Below, piece after piece: positions 22,208 to 35,300 of a stretch of DNA of 64,000 nt. Positions within the stretch are counted from its first letter, which is position 1. Each line of letters begins with the position of its first letter. Source of the stretch: Sceloporus undulatus (taxonomy: Eukaryota > Chordata > Lepidosauria > Squamata > Phrynosomatidae); NCBI RefSeq assembly GCF_019175285.1, contig NC_056527.1, forward strand, positions 106,379,006 to 106,443,005, written 5' to 3'. The notes below the pieces were generated by a model that did not search any database, was not told where the DNA came from, and saw nothing but the letters and a program-made list of their open reading frames with translations. The position numbers and the translations under genes are program-made.

Positions 22208-23206
22208 AAGGGAAACAGTTACATTTTGGCAGGAAACAGAAAATAACACAAAACAATTTCAACAAATATTGAGTATAGCTAGCTTGGCTACTTGGGGTTC
22301 CCAGTAAGTGAGGTGCTATCCAACAAGCTGTTATCCCTCTTCACTCTGTCTCCTGAGGAAACTGCCATATTTCTTTACTATAACATTGGATTAAATGTGT
22401 GGAAATATCATTTGGATCTATGGCACAGCATTGACAAATATTCCAGGCCATCTGGGCCTGTGCATATGTCACACTGCTAAGAGTCTCAAACATACAAGGC
22501 CTAAATCGTCCCAAATTAGCACATTCTGTAGTGCACTATTAGTTTAAGTAATTATTATAAAGGTACCTTACATAAAATCATGGCACCCAAACAGTGCTAG
22601 ATCTTTTTATGTATGCAACCAAAAGAAGTTTACATAAAAGTTCAAGTTCTTTAATGAAATATTATTCCCACTGGTGGAAAAAAATTACTGAAATAAAAAT
22701 CCAAGTTTCTGACTCCCACAATTAAAGGAAGGAAAAATTTTCCTCACAAACAATCTGGTCAATTCCACCTCAAGGTACCATGCATTTATTACTTCATTAA
22801 CATTTCCAAACTAATTTTACTATTAGAAAATGTAAATTGTAAACTGTACGTTTCTACTGAGAAGTAAATCCAATTGAATTGTATGACTCTATGTTCAAGG
22901 GCAGTGTATTACTAGAGAGAGAAAAACATATAATCTATGATTGGGCATATTACATTTCTAAAGCAGATTTTAATTGGCTTTACTTTCATTTTGCCTCAAT
23001 GAGTAGATCCAAGGCTAGTGACTGTGTACCAGGGAGGAAACATATTATAGATCTGAGGAATAGGCTTTATTTTCTGAATCTTCAAATGTTGACAGATAGA
23101 ATCTCAGTGGAGCTTGTATTATATTCTAGCTATTAATGTTTCCCAATTTCCATTCCCGGCAGTCCTCAAGATCCAGCTTTGCTTGTGACAATAAAGCATC
23201 TACAGG

Positions 23207-23302
23207 ATGAGGAAGTTGGTTTCTACCTGGAAGGACTTCTCAGACCATGACATAGTGCACTTCATTACAAGACCACAGATCATTGCACGAATACTGGCAG
23301 CG
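23207..23302 (+). CDS. SYNGR4: SYNGR4 coding exon 1
   Basis: Encodes 32 residues including STWKDFSDHDIVHFITRPQI, which aligns with the synaptogyrin N-terminus (human SLQELANSEAVQFLRRPKTI). The frame is closed just upstream by TAA at 23192-23194, so ATG 23207 is the first possible start. The donor is GCG|GTGAGG, phase 0, joining LAA to VFSL of exon 2. The identity is weaker than for the other exons, so the exon call rests on alignment position, phase and donor together. Confidence 0.8.
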
Positions 23303-26300
23303 GTGAGGGAAAAATATAGGAAAATAAAAGACTAAAATAAGCAGCAGTTCTGGGTCCCCCCCCCCAGGAATTAACATAAGAATTGGCTTCATTCTGTATC
23401 TTCTACAATCACTTTTTCAGTAGTCACACAAAAATACATTTCAGAAGAACATTTCGCACTGCAATATATGTTGTTAGGACAGTATGACATGCCCTCTGCG
23501 TCCTGTAGAGTTTAGGGCATTCACAAAGTACAGCCGGCCCTTCATATCCACGGATTGTGCATCCACAGATTAAACCATCCACAGATTCAAAATATTTTTT
23601 ATAAATTCCAAAAAGCAAATTTTTTTTTGCCATCATATATAATGGAGACTATTTTACTACATATTGTATATAATAGGACTTGAGCATCCTTGTATTTTGG
23701 TATCCATAGAGGGTCCTGGAACCTAATCCTAGTGGATACCAAGGGCCCACTGAAAGTGTTACTCCATAATTGCACCAACAAGTACAATCTGCACAAACCT
23801 CCATACCATCTAAAGATATAAACAGTGGGCCTTCCATATCGGTGGGTTGTATTCTGGACCTCCCCACCAATAGCAAACAGAAGGCGACCTCCAGTCCCAT
23901 TATTGTTAATGGGCACGCAATGGGCACACAGGTGCATTGGTGCGGCTGCATGCACATGCTGCCATTCATAGTAATGGGGGGGGGGGGTCCACTAATGTTC
24001 CAATCTGTGGATGGCAAGCCCACCAGTATGGAGGGCCAACTGTGGAATTTCTATTCCTAACTAAGTTGCGATTCCGTGGCTTTTTAAAGAGCAGTTTTAC
24101 TTGATGCTGCACCTGTTAATTGTTACTAATTGAAATCATTTTAAATCTTACTAATGTCATTTGAAAATTAAGATTCTTCTAAAAATGTCTGAAAAATTCT
24201 TCTTCAAATCTGCAGAGAACCTGAGGCTTAGTTTGGGATGTGTTTATGTCACATGTGCAGCTGTGCTAGGGAATTCTGAGAACTGTAGTTTTGTGTGACA
24301 TTTAGCCTTCTCTGTCAGAGAGCTCTGGTATCACCATAAACACCAGGATTCGCTAGCACTGAGACAGAGCAGGTAAAGCAGTCTCAAACTGGATTATTTC
24401 TGCAGTGTGTTTCGGACCTTTGAAATTAATTGCATCTGAAGAAAGTACAACAATATCCAGAATCCACAAAACAGATACCTTTATCGGACTAATGAAAATG
24501 TACAAAATATATGATACAAGCTTTTGAAGCTAGTAAACCAAGAGGCAGTACAGACCAACCCTTTCAGGCCAGTCTGTAGGCACCCGTTTTTGGTCCACAG
24601 CATTGGCATAGCAACTAAACCGCCCGGCAACGTTGGGGACCAAAAAAGGAGCTGCCTAGAGCAGCCCTTAAGTCTCTTCCTTTGCATGACGTGTGAGCGC
24701 TGCGACGCCCACACGTCATGCACACGCCCCCCGGTATGGGTGGTGCAACGCTGTAATGGTGCCACCTGCACATAGTAGGGTTTGGGACCGTGCAGTTGGT
24801 GCACGGTCCCAATCCCGACTATCGCCATCAGGATGTCGTGTCCTGGCAGTGTGTACTGGGCCCCAGTCTACTAAAGCTTATGCTATAACTTCTTTTGCAC
24901 ATTCTCAAAAATGCTACAAGATCGCTTTGTGATATTCTAGACTAACATAGCTATGTCTCTGAATGTGACACAAATGGTATTTCAGTACCCTTCAGGTTTA
25001 ACTTTTCTCTTTTATTTTCTCCTGCCCTAGGTGTTCTCTCTGATTATATTTGCTTCTTTGGTGAATGAAGGATATCAGAACTTGACAACCTCTTCCCAGT
25101 TACACTGCATTTTGAATGATAATGGGGCAGCCTGCTGCTATGGCATCACAGTCGGTGTACTCTCCTTTCTCCAATGCCTCCTCTTTTTGGGCTTCGACAT
25201 CTATGAGACTTCCATTACTAATCACGGGTTCAAGTATGCCATCCTTGTACTGGATGTCACCTTCTCTGGTGAGTAACCTATCTTACTATCAAAGCCATAG
25301 GGCGGAATTTGGGTATGTGTAATTTGCAGATTTGTTGTTGTTGTTTTTAACTGCCCTCAAGTCGATCTTGACCCATGTGGACCCTGTGGATGAGACATCT
25401 CCAAGACTCCTTATTCTCCACTTTTCTGTTTACTTCCTACAAATTCATACCTGTGACCTCCTTAATAGAGTTCATCCATTGTTGTTGTGTGGCTTCAAAC
25501 CGTTTCTTATAGATGATAGTCTGAAACAACTATATGGTACGCATCCAAATCAGTGCCTCCTGCTATCAGCAAAACAACCACTGTGACGGCAGAAAGTAGT
25601 CACTGAGAAATGAGTCAAGTCCCCATTGCCAGCCAGGCCAAGCAAAGCGGTAACAAAACCTAATATTTACTTTAACCTTCTGAACTCCTGGCTTCTCCCC
25701 TAATTCTTCAGAAGTTCCATACAACTCCTCACCCTTTCTTGTTTTAGCCTTCCTAATTATCCTCCTCAAGAGAAATCTTCAAATAATTACTTGATGGACC
25801 CAGTGTTGTAAGTAAACAACATTCCCAAGACAGTTGTGGAACAGCAGCCACATAGGTCCCAAGGCCTGTGCTTGAGAAGAGGAATCACTGCAGCCATTCT
25901 TGGTCAAGAATTTCAGTCCCATTAAGGGAAGATGAAATTTATGGTTTCTTGGAAAATCTCTCATTTCTGCTAACCTTGTGAGAACATATAGCTTGTCCCC
26001 CTAATCCAAGCTTCACTGATGATTGCTAGTAGTGCAAGATGTTTCCATGTCTCCTTATGGACTCATTGATATATATAGGATCATTTGTTGACCTGCATTT
26101 TACCTAACCATTGAATCGGTCTTGTTTTTAACTGAAAACGTGGTAAAGCATTTGTTATTTCTACTGAAGTATTGGTTGGATTCCATACGTTGATCCTTAT
26201 TCATCTTTTTGGACAATTCTTTCCTTTGACATTGACCTTTGTAATTTAATTTTCAATATTTAGGAACTTTATAATACTGTTCTCTAACATCTGGATAACC

Positions 26301-29300
26301 TTTACCTCTAAGGAAGAAAGGAACATTTCGTGCAACATGAAAGTTTATTCTGTTAAGTGAACAGAGGTTATCCAGACTTCCCTGAATTTCCAGCTAGCTT
26401 AGCTTGGAAGGATGTGTCCAGCTCCTGCAGTTAATTTAGGTTCAAAGCACACTGCAGAAATAATCCAGTTTGAGACAGCTTCAACTGCCCTGGCTCAGTG
26501 CTAGGGTATCCTGGGAACTGTAGAGCTCTCTGACAGAAAAGTCTAAATGCCTCACAAAACTACAATTCCCAATATCCCCAAGCATTGAGCCATGGCAGTT
26601 AAAGCAGTCTCAAACTAAATTATTTCTGTAGTGTGTTTTGGACTTGAGTCTGCACTATGAGTAGTTCTGATAGTGACCTTCATACATTCTTTTCATGTGA
26701 ATTTTTGGGTCACTTGGTTTGGCTATATAGTTATGTTTGCTCACTCCTTATTGAGATCAAATCCCTTAGCAATGTTGCTTACCATAAACCATCTGTTTGT
26801 GGGATTTCTTTTTGTTTTACAACACCCACATAAATGGCAATGAATACTTGGATTTCTGGACAGTATGAAACTCCATTTCCATGTGAACACAAAATTATTC
26901 AGAATCGTAGTTTGAACATGCTGTCGATACCAACGTTCCCAATACCACTACAGAATTGCAAGACTCCAGATTTTTTCTGCAGCCATAGAGAACCACTGCG
27001 AGTCAATTTACCTTATACTGAATTATATGGACCAAGGGATGGCTCTCTAAAAGATAGCTTCTTATTTTTCTATGCATTACTAAATAGTAAAGGGAGATGT
27101 ATCATTTATATCCCCAAGATAAAAGGCAAGAGGATAGGATATCACTCTCTATTTAAAACAGTAATTTAAAAGCTGACAGTGTCATGGGAGAAGCTCTAAG
27201 GACACTGTTGTGATGTTGCTGCTTTATTTCAAACATTTCTCAAAGGGTTTTTTTGGGGGGGGGGTTGGTTTGTAATAGATCTAAAAGAATCTGTACTGCT
27301 TATGGGTACAGGCTGCCTCTTTTTATACTGGCTAGGTATTGTATTGTCTTATTGTTCCTCTGCCTGTTTTCTCATCTCTTGAGATGGACACTGAGCTAAA
27401 GGGCTCACAAAAGACAAGAGACAACACATGGAGACAGAGAAGGAACAATGTGGAAGTACCAATTTCACACAAAAGGCTGTCATTTCCACATGCTTTCTCA
27501 CTCATTGATATTATGCTTTATTTGACAAGCATGATCACAGGAAAGGAATGTTTCAAGCAGGGGGCAATGAATTGGCTTTTCGGGTGCTGGCATTTAGTAT
27601 CAGTGCCATTGCAGCCTGGCAAAATTAAATGCCACATCTCATCTGATTTCTTGCTTCCCATCTGCATTTTCTGTCAAGGATGTTCCCCTACCTTCTGTCA
27701 AGTAAAGCTATCAAGAACATTTCCTCCACACCCACTATCCCCAGGCATTAATCAGTAAGGCTGCTCATTTTGAGTACTCTATTTTCCCAGAAGAAAAATA
27801 TGTTTTCTCTTAGGGAATCTCTTTACCCAGATCTGGCCAGTTCTGCATTGTTGTTGTTGTGTGACTTATGGTGATCCTATGGAGAACCTATCATGGGCTT
27901 TTCTGGTGCTGAGAGTGTGTGATTTGCTCAGTGTCACCCAGTGGGTCTCCATGGCCAAGCAGGAATTTGAACCCTTTTACTACATTTTAATCTCATTCTT
28001 GATCCAGGGAGTGCATGTTACCAAAACAAGGTTCTAGTCTCTTTCCCTTTTATCCTTCCAATGACACACTTTGGCAACACTGGCAGGTTATGACTTGCCC
28101 AGGTCACCCACTAGGTTTTTAGCTGAGCAGAGATTTTAGCTGGGTCTCCCTTCTCTAAAGGTACATGTTAGCTGTATTTCCATCTTGGCACTACCTTTCT
28201 GTGGTGATGGGATTGTGCTCTCCTGTGAAGCAAGAGGATATGCTGATGGCAGCATTGTTGTTAGTAAGGTAAAAGAATGCAATGATAAAAGAAAAGTCTG
28301 AAGCTGCACAAAATATGTAGTAGGAACATGGAATGTATGTATCATGAATTAGGGAAAACTAGAAACTATAAAACAAGAAGTGGAACACCTAGACATGGCC
28401 ATACTTGATACAAGTGAACTAAACTGGACAGGAATACAACATTTTCAGTCAGATAACACAGTGTTTTACTTTGGAAATGAAAAAGAAGAAATGGGGATGC
28501 AAAAGCAGGGAAAAGATGTAAACAATAGAAGCTGAGGGGCTATATAAGAGATGAAATTATGATAGATTCTTTCAAATAAAAACAATTTGAACCCACAAGT
28601 TTAGAAAGTAAAGTAGAAAATGCTCTCTAAGCACTTGGGAGAAATAAATCACCCAGAGAACAGATGACTTACCAATAGAGCAGTTCCAAGCTGTAGAGAT
28701 GGAATCCATTGAAATTCTAACAAGCTTCCAACAAATATGGAAAATGGCTCACAGACTAGAAACATTAAATATGCATTCCAATTGTCAAGAAATAGGACAT
28801 CAGAGATTATGATAGTTATCAGATTACTGCACCAATATCCCATGCAAGCAAAGTGATGCTCAAGATTTTCCAAAAAAAGTATTTTGCCATATATGAAGTG
28901 AGAAATGTCAGATGTCCAAATGGGGTTCAGAAAAGGAAAAGGCTCTAGAGATCATGCTAGAAACATACATGGGTTAGTGGAATGTTCCAAAGAATTTCAG
29001 AAGAAAATCAACCTGTGTTTTATAGATCACACTAAAGTCTTTAAGTGTGTAGATTGTAAGAAATTATGATTTGCTATAAAAGAAATGGGAGTGTCTCAAT
29101 ATCTGATTGCCCTAGTGCATAACCTGTACTCTGGACAAGAGGGAACAAGATGGGAAAACAGAATGGTTTCCCATTGGCAAAGGGGTCAAATAAGGTTGCA
29201 TTTTATCACCCTACCTATTTAATGCAGACCATATCATATGGAAAGCAAGATTTGATTCAGAGGAAGCAGGCATGAACATTGGGAGAAGGAACATCAACAA

Positions 29301-32300
29301 TTTAAGATACAGATGGAAACTATTACTTGCAGAAAATAATAAATGCTTGAAATGACTACTGATGAAAGTTAAGAAAGTAAAGGTAAAAATAGGGTTACAG
29401 TTGAATATTAAGAAGACAAATATAACGGCACAGATGGTTTACATAACTTTGGCATGGTTAATAGAGACAATGAAACAAAGATTCCCTATACCTTGGCTCA
29501 GTCATTAATAAAAGTGGAGATTGGACTCAAGAAATCAGAAGACGAGTAAGACTTGGAAAGTCAGCCTTGAAGGAACTAGAAAAGATCCTCCAGTTGAAAG
29601 GCGTATCAGTGAATACCAAGGCCAGAATCATCCAGACTGCAGTATTTCTGATTTCTATGTACAGCTGTGAAACCTGGACAGTGAAGAAAGCTGGCAGGAA
29701 AAAAAAAACAACCCTTTTGAAATGTAGATTTGGTGAACAGTTATACTGATTCCGTGGATTCATAAAAGGACAAATGGGTTTTAGAACAAATCGAGCCCGA
29801 ACATTCACTAGAAACCAAGATGACTGAAGCAAAGCATCATAGTTTGAGCATTTCATGAGATGATATTACTAATTGGAAAATATGATCATGTGTGGTAAAG
29901 TGGAAGACACTAAAAAAAGAGGAATACCACACTATATAAGGAGTGACTCAAGGAAGTCACAAACCTGAGTTTGCAAAACCTGAGCAAGACAGTTGATGAC
30001 AGGGTATCTTGAAGGTCTCTTTCATAGTGTTGCCATAAGCCAAAGTCAACCTGACGGCACATAGCAGCAGCAACAACTAGACTGGGTACCATAACCATCA
30101 TGCTACCATTATATCTATTTCTCAGTTTTATGAACATTTTCTCATGTCTCTCCCTCTCTAGAAATGTCCAATAACACATCCATTTTTAAGGGATAATAGA
30201 CATCCACTCCATGCATCTGAAGAAGTAAACCTAGTGTACAAAAGCTTGTTCTACAACTTCAGAATGAAATTTAGCTCAATGAAGTGGAAAGGTAATATAG
30301 TTACACTGATATTAATTGGAACAGTAGATTTAGAAAAGTGACACAGGAAGGATTCCATTGCCACTACTTTTATTTTTAAAAATAAATGCCAGGGATGATT
30401 CCAGTAATGAATCTCCCTCAACTTGACTAACTAAGCCTTTAAATATTATAACCAAGTGATGAGACTTTAGTCCAGTTCAAGATCCTAGATGTGCCAAGAA
30501 TGAAGACAGCTGGCCTTCTAAAATTTGGAACTGGGCCTGAATATTTAAAATAAACAAACAAAACCTCTGAAATTTGATTCTGAGGATAAAGGCAAACTGC
30601 AACAGGTTTTGGTACAGTAACATATAATAACCTATAATAGGCTGAATACACAGCTTCTGAGAATGGTATTTCTATGCCTAACATTTCTTTGGTCTGATAT
30701 TGTTCCTATCTTTTTCAGAAATACAAGGGTGTGGGAACTCATTGTTACAAAAGATGTTAGTGAAAAGTAGAAAATAAGAGACTTGTGAACGTTATCTTCC
30801 CCAGCTATGACAAAAATATATCAGAGGGGCTGCTGTGGCTGTAACTTCATTTGTCTTCTCAACTGTGTGACATTCTGTCGTCTTCTTTTCCTCTTAGTCA
30901 TCTGGACATGCCTGTGGTTTGTTGGGTTCTGTTTTCTGGCCAATCAGTGGAATAGGTCAACCCATTCCTACCTACTGGGAAACAGTGCTGCACGAGCTAG
31001 CATCACCTTCGCTCTCCTTTCTGTTCCATGCTGGGTGAGTCAGCCAAGTACTCCTTGTTTTATTCTAGAGTAGAGAAACCCTACAAAACTGAACCATGGA
31101 GGCAGAGTATACCCCTTCAGTGACAACAGAAGAAAAAACAACCCCATCCTATCAGGGCCAAAATTGACACTTCCTGAAAGCAGTTGGCTCTAGTCATTAA
31201 AGCAGATGTCTAATTCCTGACAATTGCCCACCCTTGGCCTAGTAAAAGGGCAGTAATTTTCTTCTATGCATTGAATACCCTTTCTTTTTCAAAAATGTAA
31301 AAACAACATAATCCTCTTTACAGGTATACTGTAAGTGACCTAGAGCAAACCAATACCATATTACTGCTACTGCCCTATTGCACATGAAGTAGAGTTAATG
31401 ACTTTGGAGTGTCTGGCATTATTCAGTGCTAGAAGACTTTGTGTTAGTTATAAAGTGTGAGAAAAAAATAATACTTGAGGGTGTTTTATTATAATTGTAT
31501 CAGCGCTGGTGGTAACAACTAATTTTTGAGAGCCACAGAGTAAAACAACTCACTTATCTAATTCATTAACTAAAAGAGTGAAATGAGGCAAACTCCGCTT
31601 TTATTTAGAGAAGGCAAATAGAGTTTTAGTTAAAGTTCATTCACAAACAAACTTGGAATGTGTACATTTAGCGGTTCCAAGCCACAGATATATTCTCCTG
31701 AGCAAGAGGCTATCCCTTGATCTTCTATCCTATTTTGGTTAGCAATAGAGATACCTAACAATTGCTGCCTTCACTGAATCCCAGTGCTTAGTCTGGCTAA
31801 AGCAGCTGGTGAGTTGTAATCATACTAGCAGTTTAAAACACACACACACACAAGCCACATCTTTATACTAGTAATCATGCATGGCATTTTAGAGATGCGC
31901 CTCTTTATTTCCCATGGCTTAACAGTGGATGGATAGTACGATGTTTCATTGTTTCCAGAATTGTTTGGTTAAAGTAGATAATTCTAAAGGACAAGAAGAT
32001 GCTAAGGGAGACTCCTTAAACTTTGTAAATCCATTGAGGATTATTACCAGTACTAGGCCAAGGGGAAGAGATAAAAGAGCTGACATGTGTTTTATTAAAA
32101 GTGCATTTGAAGTTTCTTGTAGAAACAGAGGAGAGTTTTTCTGCACCAGGAAAACACATTTATGGGTCTAGAGCAGGAGTGAGGAAAATGAAGCCTATGG
32201 GACTCATGCATCCATCAAGGCTAGACTTTTTTAAAAAAAATTGTCTGCCCTCAAGTTCCTCCAGAGACTGGGAGCAATTTGCATTGCAAAATTGCCCTTC

Positions 32301-35300
32301 ACACCTCCTAGTTGGGAGTCTGAAAAAATAAAATTGGGTGTGTGGTGCGGGGGAATACAACTCTCTAATTCCTGACAATTGTCCACCCCTGGCCTTGTAG
32401 ATTAGTAAGGATATTGTAGGCTGTTCAGCCTTCCAACAGAAAATGCATATATAGTCAGCCCTCAGTATCTAGGGGGAACTGTTCTGGTCTCCCCTGCAGA
32501 TACTGAATTCTGTGGATGCTCAAGTTCCATTGTCCCCAATGGTGACTTGTGCATGTGGCCATGCCACCATTGAAGTCCTGTTGTCCCTAATGGAGGCACA
32601 GCCTGATCTGTAAACTACATAAGAATATATTTCTGGTGTGATTCTCTAAATATCTGCAGTTTCAGATACTAACAGCAAAGGAAACAGCAGTCACTCTCCT
32701 AATATGTGTTAAAAATGTTCTATCTTACCAGTTTTTGGCCATTTCACAAAGATATGTACAGTCAGCTCTTGATATCCGCAGACTTGTCATCCACGGATTC
32801 AAGCATCCGCGAACAGCAAACCTGTGTTGTCCCCAATGGCAGCCCATATCTGTGGCTGCACCACCATTAGGGACAGCCCCCATTGTTCCCAGTGGCAGCG
32901 CATACATATGGCCATACCGCTATTAGAGACAACAGGACTCGTCTCTGATGGTGGCATGGCTGCATACACACGCTGCCACTTGGGACAATGGGGCTGACCC
33001 TAATGGTGGCACAGCCAAATGCATGCACTGCCATTGGGGACAATTGGGTTTGCTGTCCACAGATGCCTGAATCCGTAGATGACAAGTCTGCAAATATCAA
33101 GAGCTGACTGTACCAAAAACTAGTGGGATAGAACATTTTTTGTTGTAACACAGACTAGGAAAGTGACCACTGTTTCCTTTGTATCTGAAACTGCAGATTG
33201 ATATTTAGAAAATCACACCAGAAACTTATTCTCGTGCAGTTTACAGATGAGATTCCTAGTATGTAGAGCAACCAAAAAGGAAAAAAGAAGAAAAATTGTG
33301 CCTACTCCCTATTTCAGTCGAAAAGGCTCAGTATATTTCTACTGATTTAAATAGTCAAAAAACAGCCTCAGGATTCAGATCTTTTGGAGGATGTTTATTC
33401 CTTCATTCCTTGTGGAACTGAGTGACTCACCCTTCCCATCAACAAGCTGTCGAATTAATCAGGAGGAGCCTTCACATTGAAGCAGTTGCAGCGGGCCTTC
33501 ATTTACAAGCTGGCACAGAATGAACCCAAACAATTTAGGACTCAGTCCAGCCCACGGCTGGAGGTTGTTAGATCAGGAAGGCTGAACAGTTAACAAAAAT
33601 GTTACCTCTAGGGGGGACCATAGGTAACATCTAAGCGATCTGTTAGGCATGGGGCTACTGAATTCTCTGTACTTATAGGAGCAACTCACTAAGTAGAATC
33701 TGCAAAAAGCACACCTTTGACCAGTCTTATTCTATAACCGCAATGAGAAACTGGACAAAGTACTGTTAGTTTCCTTCCGTAATGAGGAGTTACAGAGGCT
33801 TTCAAGAGTTAGAAAAAATGGAAAATGAAGCTGATCTTTTCACTTTGAAGCTTTTTACTCTAGAAGTCTTTCATCACCTTTGAAATATGCTCTTTTCCAC
33901 AAAAATCTTGAACCTTACTTACTGAAACATTAAATAGCACAGCCTTTTTCTCTTGCTAACCTAACCCAAACACTTTACTTGCAAAACCCAATTATAACAG
34001 AACTGATATTGTTTGATATTCTGACACATCCTCAGCTCCCTTTCATTTGCCTTTCTCTGCTGCCCAGCTCTCTGCTTCTGCAACATTCACCCACACATTT
34101 CCCCACCTCCACAGCTTCCTTCATTTCCCAAAACCTACTTGCCAATTCTTTAAAAATATAAGAGCCCAGTTGGATCTGAATAAATGTCAATCTAGTTCAG
34201 CATCTCATTTCCCATTGCTCATTGCTATTAGATGGCAATGAGACTGTCAAAAGGAAGATGAGGTCAACAGCCCTCTCCCACATTTGTTCCCCAAAAACTT
34301 GCTTCAGAAGTGTACTTGCATTCAGAATCTACAGTACTGAAACTGGAGGTGATTTATAACCATAATGACTACTTAATAGCCTAACTCCCCTGCCCCAATT
34401 TGCCTAATCCCTTTTTGAAGCTGTCTATTTAGTGACTTTTGCATTTTGTGGATGTTAATTCCTTAGTTTAATTATGCATTTTGTGAAAAAGCACGATTTA
34501 TTTGCTTAGCAAATGAAGGATCTCTATCAAATATAGAGGTTAGCTGAATATCTTGTTGAGATTCTCTTAAACTGAGGCTTATTTCTTTAAAACTTTTGAA
34601 AGCTGCATATAATATTTATCTACATTCTTGTTGATATTCTGAAAAAACGGAAACAGTGGTGCTCTATTTTTGCTCTTCCAGATTTTTTTGTACTTCAGCT
34701 TCCAGATTCCCTAAGCATTGGCCAAGCTGGCCGAGGCATCTGGGTTCTGAAGCCCAAAACAACTGGAAGATCAAAGTCTGGGAACTTCTACTTTAAAACA
34801 TTAGTGACTTGGGGTTTCCTTTTGTAATTCTTTACTAAATTTCTCCTTCAAACTTTTAATTTAGTTTTATCTTTAATAATGGTTTTTATCAATTTGTCCA
34901 GATAAGATATTTCACTAACCAATCTAATTTCTTGGATCCTACTGCCTGGCCCCTCCCTGATTATCTTTTTAAAGTACTATAGTGGCCATTTTCCAGTCTT
35001 CGGATGCTACTCTTAGAATAAAGTTAGAAGATGCAATTTCACATTTGAGATTTTAAAGAATCAGTGATATCATTTTTTAAAGATTAATTTTGTTATTAAT
35101 TTTAACACAAACAATCTAATTTACAATCAAAATTAATATATAAACAAAGATTAAGAAACTGGAGGTGGGAGAAGAAGGAAAAGGAGGAGTGGGAGAGAGG
35201 AAGAAAAAAGAGAAGACTGAAAATGACAAAAAAACATACAACTAACATACAATGGGGCTATGAGCCCCCAATCCTGACTGTAATGAAAACAAAAATAAAA

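Larger units (their letters stand above)
20937..23206. other. Upstream region of the SYNGR4 ATG exon
   Basis: Apart from the LINE end, MITE and SINE listed separately, about 21.5-22.0 and 22.2-23.2 kb show no recognised repeat or exon. A non-coding SYNGR4 first exon could lie here or in the CpG-rich block, but no splice evidence was visible. Confidence 0.5.
23303..25030 (+). other. SYNGR4 intron 1
   Basis: GT-AG intron holding two related short DNA elements (23530-23757 and 23828-24050), part of a MITE (24258-24418) and a GC-rich hairpin element (24541-24876) inside another repeat. Confidence 0.8.
25269..30897 (+). other. SYNGR4 intron 2
   Basis: GT-AG intron of 5.6 kb containing RTE-like pieces (25332-25480 and 28330-30082), a MITE (26439-26644), a short SINE (27848-27985) and a repeat fragment at 30215-30310. 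About 25.6-26.4 and 26.7-27.8 kb show nothing recognisable. Confidence 0.85.
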
